Assembly: GCA_903911455.1 (NCBI GenBank) | Contig: CAIWDQ010000556.1 | Location: forward strand, 1-11,715 | Origin: an uncultured bacterium | GTDB taxonomy: Bacteria; Bacteroidota; Bacteroidia; Bacteroidales; JACABE01 | DNA length: 11,715 bases | Direction of reading: 5' to 3' | Shown: positions 6,423 through 11,715 of the stretch, in pieces | Numbering within the stretch: the first letter of the stretch is position 1 | Layout: the number at the start of each line of letters is the position of its first letter | Translations under genes and position numbers: made by a program | The notes under the pieces: generated by a model | The model's database searches: none | Told to the model about the DNA's origin: nothing | Seen by the model: only the letters and a program-made list of their open reading frames with translations

Positions 6423-7561
6423 TCAAGAGCCATTCGTCTTGCTTCCTTATCTGAATTCACATAATCATCAAATCCCGGTTCTTTAATAAACTGCATCTTT
6501 TGCATACATGCTTCTATAACATCAGGCATCTCCAAAAAGCCTATCTTATCCCTTAAGAAAGCATATACTACTGCTTCGTTTGCCGCATTTAAAACACAAG
6601 GCATATTACCGCCCTGTAACATTGCTTCATAAGCAAGATTTAAATTACGAAACAGATCTTTATCTACCTTCTCAAAAGTTAACTCAGGATAATCAACAAA
6701 GTTGAAACGTGGAAAATTACTTTTTAGTCTATATGGATATGATAAAGCATATTGAACAGGTAATTTCATATCCGGTAAACCCATTTGAGCCTTCATTGAT
6801 CCATCTTCAAACTGTACTATTGAATGTATGATTGATTGTGGATGAATTATAATATTTATTTGTTCAGGTTTTAAACCAAACAACCATTTAGCTTCAATCA
6901 CTTCAAGGCCTTTATTCATCATTGAGGCCGAATCAATGGTAATCTTCTTACCCATCTCCCAGTTAGGATGTTTTAAAGCTTGTTCTTTTGTAATCTTACT
7001 TAAAAACTCTTTATCTTTTCCTCTGAAAGGACCGCCTGAAGCTGTTAAATATATTTTCTCAACTGGATTTTGAAACTCACCTTCTAGGCATTGGAAGATA
7101 GCTGAATGCTCTGAATCAACAGGTAGAATGTTTACTCCATTTTCACGAGCTAAAGTTGTTACTAATTTACCGGCTACTACCAATGTTTCTTTATTCGCTA
7201 AAGCGATAGTCTTCTTATATTCAATGGCTCTAATAGTAGATTTAAGACCAGCAAAACCAACAATAGCTGCAAGAACTATATCTATATTATCTGATTCCAC
7301 TATTTGAGTAAGTGAATCTTCCCCTGCATACACTTTAATATCATGAGGATTTAATGCTTCAAAAACTTTACTATATAGTTTATCAGAACCAATCACAACT
7401 GCATTTGGTTGAAACTCTATTGCCTGTTTTATTAATAGGTCTGCGTTACAATGCGCTGTTAATACTTCTACCTCAAATAAATCAGCATGCTCCTTTATAA
7501 CTTCCAAAGCCTGTGTGCCTATTGAGCCTGTTGAACCTAAAATAGCTACTCTTTTTTTCAT
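6401..7561 (-). CDS. dxr: 1-deoxy-D-xylulose 5-phosphate reductoisomerase
   Basis: A 386-residue cytosolic enzyme. It converts 1-deoxy-D-xylulose 5-phosphate to 2-C-methyl-D-erythritol 4-phosphate with NADPH and a divalent metal, the committed step of the MEP isoprenoid pathway. The NADPH loop is GSTGSIGTQ at residues 9-17 and LANKETLV is at 121-128. The metal ligands in LPVDSEHSA are D149 and E151, and the third, E220, is in SASMMNKGLEVIEA. The phosphate-binding and flexible-loop motifs SGGPFRG, HPNWEMGKKITIDS and HPQSIIHS are all present. Length is within the 380-400 norm. It starts 24 bases after the M23 gene and runs on to rseP, so it is probably the middle gene of an operon. The last six residues come from a 7-bp repeat, suggesting that the original stop was elsewhere. 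Confidence 0.97.
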   Translation of the reverse strand: MKKRVAILGSTGSIGTQALEVIKEHADLFEVEVLTAHCNADLLIKQAIEFQPNAVVIGSDKLYSKVFEALNPHDIKVYAGEDSLTQIVESDNIDIVLAAIVGFAGLKSTIRAIEYKKTIALANKETLVVAGKLVTTLARENGVNILPVDSEHSAIFQCLEGEFQNPVEKIYLTASGGPFRGKDKEFLSKITKEQALKHPNWEMGKKITIDSASMMNKGLEVIEAKWLFGLKPEQINIIIHPQSIIHSIVQFEDGSMKAQMGLPDMKLPVQYALSYPYRLKSNFPRFNFVDYPELTFEKVDKDLFRNLNLAYEAMLQGGNMPCVLNAANEAVVYAFLRDKIGFLEMPDVIEACMQKMQFIKEPGFDDYVNSDKEARRMALEIMNYKL

Positions 7562-7585
7562 TAAATTAGTTTGAAGAAGTGTTAT

Positions 7586-8482
7586 TTAGAAAGAAATATA
7601 ATCACGAGGGTTAACTGGACTACCATTATACCATAATTCAAAATGAAGATGTGGGCCTGTAGTTAGTTCACCCGAATTACCTATAAAAGAAATAGCTTCA
7701 CCTGCTTTAACATAATCACCTGTCTTTTTTAGTAATGCTGAGCAATGTTTATAAACAGAAATTAAATTATGTTGATGTTGAACTCCTATTATATAACCTG
7801 TTTCCAATGTCCAGTTTGCAAATATTACAGTACCATCAAGAACTGATTTAATTACATCGTCTTTCTTCCCTGCAATATCTATTCCATAATGTTTTTTACT
7901 AATATCAAAACCATTAAGAACTACTCCTTTTAATGGTGTGAAATATAGGAAACTATTAATGGATGAATTAGCTTTTGCTTGTTCGTCAGTTTGTATCATC
8001 AAATCTTGTGAAGCAAGTTCATACTTATCTTTATGTTCCATATCACGACGAAGTATGGAATCTTCTTTTGATTTTGTAAGTAAGATAGTATTATATTTCT
8101 TTGTTGTATCTCTGGGTTGTTGCACTTTATCAACAATTATTTTACCATCTAGTAATAATTTAAGATTATAAAGATATAACTCCTGACTTCTTGCAACAGC
8201 TTGCATCGAATCTAACCTTAATGCATTATTATATGATTCTTTTGTAAGTTTAAGATTGGTATACCCGGGTATATATTCCCGCAAAGGGGTAAACGCAATA
8301 ATATAAGTTGTAAGGAAAACTAAAATGATAGACAAAGTTCCCAAAGCAACAAATACATTTAATCGCGACAAACGAAACGATAACTTCTCTTCAAAAGTAT
8401 CGTCATTCATCACAACCAGCCTATACTTATTCTTAAGTTTTATAAGCCATTGCCTCTTCTTTTTACCGGATTCCTTTACCAA
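7586..8482 (-). CDS. M23 family (LytM-type) peptidase, membrane-anchored
   Basis: A 298-residue peptidoglycan endopeptidase or a related envelope protein. The N-terminus is basic and cytoplasmic (1-42), followed by one membrane segment (about 43-65), a partly coiled periplasmic linker (80-175) and a C-terminal LytM domain (about 185-295). The zinc and catalytic residues are complete: HYGID (H198, D202), YKHCS (H246) and GPHLHFE (H278, H280), so it should be active. The start is read as TTG at 8482: an in-frame stop lies 15 bases upstream, and the next ATG (residue 25) would lose the conserved KLKNKYRLVV segment that precedes NDDTFEEKLSF in relatives. It is the first gene of the run with dxr (24-base gap) and rseP, and divergent from lgt. 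The exact role (division, cell shape) is inferred only from the fold. Confidence 0.92.
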   Translation of the reverse strand: MVKESGKKKRQWLIKLKNKYRLVVMNDDTFEEKLSFRLSRLNVFVALGTLSIILVFLTTYIIAFTPLREYIPGYTNLKLTKESYNNALRLDSMQAVARSQELYLYNLKLLLDGKIIVDKVQQPRDTTKKYNTILLTKSKEDSILRRDMEHKDKYELASQDLMIQTDEQAKANSSINSFLYFTPLKGVVLNGFDISKKHYGIDIAGKKDDVIKSVLDGTVIFANWTLETGYIIGVQHQHNLISVYKHCSALLKKTGDYVKAGEAISFIGNSGELTTGPHLHFELWYNGSPVNPRDYISF

Positions 8483-8516
8483 AATGTGTATTGATTACGT
8501 GTATGATTTCCAATTG

Positions 8517-8524
8517 CAAATATC
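8517..8524 (-). promoter_or_regulatory. Possible promoter for M23-dxr-rseP run
   Basis: The minus strand reads GATATTTGC, one base off TAnnTTTG, about 35 bases before the TTG start. No good -33 element is visible. It is the best candidate in the gap. Confidence 0.35.
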
Positions 8525-8545
8525 GGGATAATTAACTTAACAGAA

Positions 8546-8572
8546 ATTAACTTTATCATAAAAAAAGTTAAT
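8546..8572. repeat. Inverted repeat between the divergent M23 and lgt promoters
   Basis: A perfect 9-bp inverted repeat, attaacttt / aaagttaat, with a 9-base loop, in the middle of the divergent region. It could be an operator acting on both sides or a chance A/T palindrome. No T tract supports a terminator role. Confidence 0.5.
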
Positions 8573-8599
8573 CACTCCTTTTAACAATACAATGTTTAC

Positions 8600-8607
8600 T
8601 ACATTTG
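8600..8607 (+). promoter_or_regulatory. Promoter -7 box TACATTTG for lgt
   Basis: TACATTTGC is an exact Bacteroidota -7 box, with only a weak TTTT 17 bases upstream. Its last bases are the TTG that could be mistaken for the lgt start. Transcription would begin near 8614, about 6 bases before the ATG at 8620. Confidence 0.65.
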
Positions 8608-8619
8608 CTGAAAAAAAAT

Positions 8620-9453
8620 ATGCTATTAAATTTCATTACCTGGAACGTAAGTCCTGAGATATTTCATATAAGCGGACTATCTATTAGATGGTATGGTTTA
8701 CTCTTTGCTTTAGGCTTTTACGTTGGTTATCTTATCATGGAAAGATTCTTTAAAAAGGAAGGAGTTCCTATTCCTTTGCTTGATAAACTTGCAATATATA
8801 TGATCATTTCTACGGTTATTGGTGCTCGTCTTGGCCACTGTTTGTTTTACGAACCCGGTGATTACCTTAAGCATCCTTTAGAGATTTTATATATCTGGCA
8901 TGGTGGCTTGGCAAGTCATGGAGCAGCTGTTGCTATAATACTGGCACTTGTTTTATATCATCGCAAAACAGGCTTAAGTTATTGGTGGGTACTTGATAGA
9001 ATTGTTATAGTAGTGGCTCTTGCAGGGGTCTTTATAAGGTCTGGTAATCTGATGAATTCAGAGATATACGGACATCCAACAAATTTACCTTGGGCATTCC
9101 AATTTATACTTAACATTCAAGAATGGGAAAAAGGTGCGGCTCCTATTTATACTGTTCCTTCTCATCCTACTCAGATATATGAGGCATTGGGTTATCTGCT
9201 TATCTTCTTTTCTTTAATAAAATATTATTATATGAAAGATGGCAAACCAAAGCCTGGAATGATATTCGGTATCTTCTTGATTGCTTTGTTTATGGTAAGA
9301 TTTTTAATAGAGTTCCTGAAAGAGAATCAGGTGAACTTCGAAAGTAATATGTCATTAAACATGGGACAACTTTTAAGCATTCCTTTTATAATAGCTGGAA
9401 TAGTTTTAGTAATTTTGTCGTCGAAAAATAAACTAGAGAAGGGGAGTATTTAG
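8620..9453 (+). CDS. lgt: Prolipoprotein diacylglyceryl transferase
   Basis: A 277-residue inner-membrane enzyme. It transfers diacylglycerol from phosphatidylglycerol to the lipobox cysteine of prolipoproteins, the first step of lipoprotein maturation. It has about seven hydrophobic segments. Conserved Lgt features are SIRWYGLLFALGF (21-33), GARLGHCLFYEP (68-79), WHGGLASHGA (93-102, with H100 at the essential histidine position), RSGNLMNSEIYGHPT (140-154, the Lgt signature with its key arginine R140) and SHPTQIYEALGY (181-192). I chose the ATG at 8620 over the in-frame TTG at 8605, because that TTG is part of the promoter box TACATTTG and could hardly be in the message. Length is within the 260-290 norm. 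It is divergent from the M23 gene; gpmA follows in the same direction after 218 bases of repeats. Confidence 0.96.
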   Translation: MLLNFITWNVSPEIFHISGLSIRWYGLLFALGFYVGYLIMERFFKKEGVPIPLLDKLAIYMIISTVIGARLGHCLFYEPGDYLKHPLEILYIWHGGLASHGAAVAIILALVLYHRKTGLSYWWVLDRIVIVVALAGVFIRSGNLMNSEIYGHPTNLPWAFQFILNIQEWEKGAAPIYTVPSHPTQIYEALGYLLIFFSLIKYYYMKDGKPKPGMIFGIFLIALFMVRFLIEFLKENQVNFESNMSLNMGQLLSIPFIIAGIVLVILSSKNKLEKGSI

Positions 9454-9500
9454 AGTGCCTTGAGTACTTGGAGTTATGAAATTGACTAAATGTGTAATAA

Positions 9501-9582
9501 ATCCTGACAGGTATTTTCTCTCCTGTCAGGTATAAATATAAAAAGGCTTTTAGACCTGACAGGATGGGAAACCTGTCAGGAT
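9501..9582. repeat. Composite palindromic element with four CCTGACAGG/CCTGTCAGG arms (copy 1)
   Basis: The 9-mer cctgacagg and its complement alternate at 9503, 9522, 9555 and 9572. The outermost arms atcctgacaggt and acctgtcaggat pair over 12 bases, and the inner pair cctgtcaggt / acctgacagg over 10, so several alternative hairpins can form. It follows lgt. A related element of similar plan lies at 10562-10644. Confidence 0.85.
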
Positions 9583-9607
9583 ATTTAATTAACAATTAAT
9601 AATTAAC

Positions 9608-9615
9608 TATACTTG
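9608..9615 (+). promoter_or_regulatory. Weak candidate promoter box TATACTTG for gpmA
   Basis: TATACTTG differs from TAnnTTTG at one base. If used, the message would carry the 9621-9656 palindrome in its leader of about 50 nt. There is no convincing -33 element, and read-through from lgt is also possible. Confidence 0.25.
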
Positions 9616-9620
9616 CTTAC

Positions 9621-9656
9621 TCCCCTCTCCTCCCAGGAGTGGGGTTGGGGGTGAGG
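9621..9656 (+). repeat. Dispersed palindromic repeat (PSPTGEGSGVR type), intergenic copy before gpmA
   Basis: The arms tcccctctcc and ggagtgggg are followed by ttgggggtgagg. This is the same layout as the copy inside mod at 1643-1679, with one changed base in the right arm and a slightly longer loop. It ends 15 bases before the gpmA ATG. Confidence 0.85.
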
Positions 9657-9671
9657 TAAATCAAAATCAAT

Positions 9672-10418
9672 ATGAAGAAATTAGTTTTAATCCGTCACGG
9701 AGAGAGTGAATGGAACAAAGAGAATCGTTTTACAGGCTGGACTGACGTTGATCTATCGGCTAAAGGTGTTGAAGAAGGCATAAAAGCTGGTCAGGTTTTA
9801 AAAGAAAACAATTTTCAGTTCAAATACTGTTACACTTCTTATCTTAAAAGAGCTATAAAGACTCTGAATCTTGTTCTTGAAGAAATGGATTTGTTGTGGT
9901 TGCCAGTTGAAAAGAACTGGAGACTCAACGAAAAGCATTATGGTTTGTTGCAGGGCCTTAACAAAGCCGAAACTGCTCAGAAGTATGGTGATGAACAGGT
10001 TCATATCTGGAGAAGAAGTTATGATGTTCCACCGGCAGCATTAGAGATGAATGACCCGAGAGCTCCTCGTTTAGATATTAAGTATGCTGATGTTGATAAG
10101 GATTTATTACCTCTAACAGAGTCGTTAAAGGAAACTGTTGAACGTATTGTTCCTTACTGGCAGGATAATATTTCGAAGAAGCTTAAAGAATGTGGCGAAG
10201 TGTTGGTTGCTGCTCACGGCAATAGCCTTCGTGGTATTATTAAATACCTTAAGAATATAAGCGACAACGATATAGTTAGTCTTAATCTTCCTACAGGTAT
10301 CCCTTATGTTTTTGAATTTGATGATGATCTTAATCTCATTAAGGATTATTTCTTAGGTGATGAAGAAGAAATCAAAAAACTAATGGAAGCTGTTGCTAAT
10401 CAGGGGAAGAGTAAATAG
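9672..10418 (+). CDS. gpmA: 2,3-bisphosphoglycerate-dependent phosphoglycerate mutase
   Basis: A 248-residue cytosolic glycolytic enzyme interconverting 3- and 2-phosphoglycerate through a phosphohistidine intermediate. The phosphohistidine motif LIRHGESEWN is at 6-15 (H9 is the nucleophile). The substrate loop NRFTGWTDVDLS (18-29), R60, LNEKHYGLLQGLNK (85-98, catalytic E87) and the second histidine in VAAHGNSLRGI (179-189, H182) are all present. Length equals the 245-250 norm of the dimeric cofactor-dependent type. The ATG at 9672 gives the standard MKKLVLIRHG start. The gene follows lgt in the same direction, but the 218-base spacer full of repeats makes a shared operon uncertain. No intrinsic terminator is evident just after the TAG stop. 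Confidence 0.97.
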   Translation: MKKLVLIRHGESEWNKENRFTGWTDVDLSAKGVEEGIKAGQVLKENNFQFKYCYTSYLKRAIKTLNLVLEEMDLLWLPVEKNWRLNEKHYGLLQGLNKAETAQKYGDEQVHIWRRSYDVPPAALEMNDPRAPRLDIKYADVDKDLLPLTESLKETVERIVPYWQDNISKKLKECGEVLVAAHGNSLRGIIKYLKNISDNDIVSLNLPTGIPYVFEFDDDLNLIKDYFLGDEEEIKKLMEAVANQGKSK

Positions 10419-10425
10419 TATATTC

Positions 10426-10464
10426 AATTACGAATTACGAATTACGAATTACGAATTACGAATT
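10426..10464 (+). repeat. 7-bp tandem repeat (AATTACG)5 after gpmA
   Basis: Five perfect aattacg units plus aatt start 8 bases after the gpmA stop. The edges ttcaatt (10423) and aattgaa (10461) are inverted to each other. The unit differs by one base from the (AATTATG)n satellite near dxr. Confidence 0.9.
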
Positions 10465-10502
10465 GAAGATCGCTTTATCTTTGATTCTGTAGTTACATCA
10501 AA

Positions 10503-10516
10503 GTCGTCATTGCGAG
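10503..10516 (+). repeat. Fragment of the VIASEAKQS-type repeat
   Basis: gtcgtcattgcgag matches the first 14 bases of the repeat found inside mod. The matching gaagcaatc half is absent, so this is a truncated copy. Confidence 0.65.
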
Positions 10517-10561
10517 CTCCAATACATTCAGCACACTAAGTGATATGACAAATATATGAGA

Positions 10562-10644
10562 GCATCCTGTCAGGTTTCCAATCCTGACAGGTATAATAGT
10601 CTTTTTTAGATTTATACCTGACCCCGAAACTTCGGGGTCAGGAT
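10562..10644. repeat. Composite palindromic element (copy 2, variant hairpin)
   Basis: It begins atcctgtcaggtttcca, then atcctgacaggtataa pairing with ttatacctga, and ends with the 12-bp palindrome cctgaccccgaa / ttcggggtcagg (10617-10642). The plan and total length match 9501-9582. The final 26-base hairpin has a different arm sequence from copy 1 but full pairing. Confidence 0.8.
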
Positions 10645-10670
10645 ATTAATAATCACATTACTTTACAAAA

Positions 10671-10753
10671 GTCGTCATTGCGAACATAGTGAAGCAATCT
10701 CAATCATCATTATTTCAACAGATTGTTTCACTATTTTTACTTGCATTGACGAC
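10671..10753. repeat. Two VIASEAKQS-type repeats in inverted orientation
   Basis: A plus copy (10671-10700, gtcgtcattgcgaacatagt then gaagcaatct) faces a minus copy (10720-10753) across 19 bases. They pair with a few mismatches and a 4-base bulge, giving a long potential stem. Confidence 0.8.
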
Positions 10754-11190
10754 ATTTGTATTTAAACATCACCTATCTGAGTGGTCTCATTTTTAAATAT
10801 ACTTATCGCTATTATTATTTTGTTTTGATTGATTTTCTTTGTTTTGATTATGATGTTATTTATTTTAATTTTGATTTTAAATTGAATAAAACTTTATCCA
10901 AATAATTAATCAATAATAGAATTTGACTTTTAAAATTTATCAATAGATTTAAAAATCACCTTATGTATTCAAAATTCATTATCATTTAGATCAATAATAA
11001 TTTCATAAAATTAAGTTATATCTTAAATTAAATTTTTAAGATGGGATATAGCTTAATCTTTGTTTTCAAATACGCTTTATTTTATTTAATTGCTTATATA
11101 TTTGTTTTAATAAATACGATTATTTATTCGTATGTTTTATTATTTGATTTAATATACTTCATCTTTTAGTTATTTGATGTTTTATTTTAT
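10754..11190. other. AT-rich stretch without a recognisable gene
   Basis: Very A/T-rich sequence with many ttttgatt and ttattt runs. I see no reading frame with a protein-like composition, no RNA gene, and no repeat with a clear period. It leads into array 2. Confidence 0.6.
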
Positions 11191-11255
11191 TTGATTGCAG
11201 ACTTCACAAATGTCTATGTTTTAATAATTGATGCGTTTGATAAAATATTTGTTTC

Positions 11256-11476
11256 GTTTGAAAAGTTTCAAACCAATAAAAGATGCTTTCAAACCAATAA
11301 AAGATGTCTTCAAACGAATAAAAGATGTCTTCAAACCAACAAAAGATGCTTTCAAACGTATAAAAGATGTCTTCAAACCAATAAAAGATGTCTTCAAATC
11401 AATAAAAGATGCCTTCAAACGTATAAATGATGTCATCAAACAGATAAAATATGCTTTCAAACGAATAAAATATCTT
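11256..11476. repeat. Tandem array of 10 units of exactly 21 bp (array 2), with leading hairpin
   Basis: Units start at 11267 and every 21 bases to 11456, with consensus ttcaaaccaataaaagatgt plus c. Units 9 and 10 are degenerate. A perfect 8-bp inverted repeat gtttgaaa / tttcaaac (11256-11273) sits at the front, and its left arm could pair with the ttcaaac of any unit. Three frames read through most or all of it: FKPIKDV heptads from ATG 11231 to stop 11497, CLQTNKR heptads from TTG 11191 to 11430, and SFIRLKA heptads on the minus strand. I do not assert that any is expressed. Confidence 0.93.
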
Positions 11477-11715
11477 CCTATATGCAATAACGATTAATAT
11501 TAAAGCAAATAATTCATTAGAAATCTAAAATTATATCACTAAATAGGAACTTTATTAAATTAAATGCTATAACTACCTATTAAAATTAAGTAATTATTGA
11601 TCTAAATAGAATAAAATGAGTTCAAATCTCTATAACTCATATAACAATCAATCTCATGACTCAATTAAACCCAGATAACGCATTAAGATATTAAAATGTC
11701 ATTACAAATATCGAA
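11477..11715. other. Right end of window, no feature seen
   Basis: A/T-rich sequence with stops in all frames and no recognised RNA or repeat. A gene may begin beyond the edge. Confidence 0.5.

Noticed and set aside
8546..8572. Terminator between M23 and lgt genes
   Set aside because: It lies between divergent genes, upstream of both, and has no T tract. Kept only as an inverted repeat.
9386..9595. Minus-strand reading frame overlapping the end of lgt
   Set aside because: It consists mostly of the translated palindromic element at 9501-9582 and the antisense of lgt.
10754..11190. Replication origin or AT-rich control region
   Set aside because: It is only A/T-rich; no DnaA-box cluster or other supporting signal was seen.
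11267..11476. CRISPR array
   Set aside because: Direct head-to-tail 21-bp units without spacers.

Overview
The window looks like chromosomal DNA of an AT-rich member of the Bacteroidota. Four things support this. Several genes carry the Bacteroidota -7 promoter box TAnnTTTG. The gene order M23 peptidase - dxr - rseP is typical of the phylum. The protein types are Bacteroidota-like (AraC regulator with an N-terminal HMA-like domain, hypothetical protein with a transthyretin-like C-terminus). Short palindromic and 7-bp repeats are scattered between the genes. I cannot name a genus.

Layout. On the minus strand, 1-1934 is a type III DNA methyltransferase (Mod) whose 3' end lies beyond the left edge; its restriction partner Res would be expected there. 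Next come a minus-strand hypothetical protein (2068-2991) and, divergent from it, a small AraC-type regulator (3238-3807). A 0.55-kb gap holds a GC-richer array of exact 21-bp units (3959-4231). A GNAT acetyltransferase (4357-4851) then meets the housekeeping cluster M23 peptidase > dxr > rseP (8482 down to 4927, minus strand) head-on at a shared bidirectional terminator. Divergent from that cluster are lgt (8620-9453) and gpmA (9672-10418). The last 1.3 kb has no convincing gene. It holds a cluster of palindromic and 7-bp repeats, an AT-rich stretch, and a second, unrelated array of 21-bp units (11267-11476).

How the genes work together. rseP, lgt and the M23 peptidase all act at the cell envelope (intramembrane proteolysis, lipoprotein maturation, peptidoglycan cutting or scaffolding), and dxr starts isoprenoid precursor synthesis by the MEP route. 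gpmA is glycolytic. Mod is the modification half of a type III restriction system.

Most notable observations. (1) Two different dispersed palindromic repeat families lie in frame inside the mod gene, adding peptides LPSPTGEGSGVRS and VVIASEAKQS without breaking it. Related copies of both lie between genes in the same window, which resembles the Rickettsia palindromic elements that sit inside proteins. (2) There are two separate tandem arrays, both with a period of exactly 21 bp (7 codons), different sequences and several open frames. (3) A 7-bp satellite encodes the last residues and stop codon of Dxr and can pair with a second satellite block in front of rseP. I see no CRISPR array, tRNA, rRNA or complete insertion sequence.
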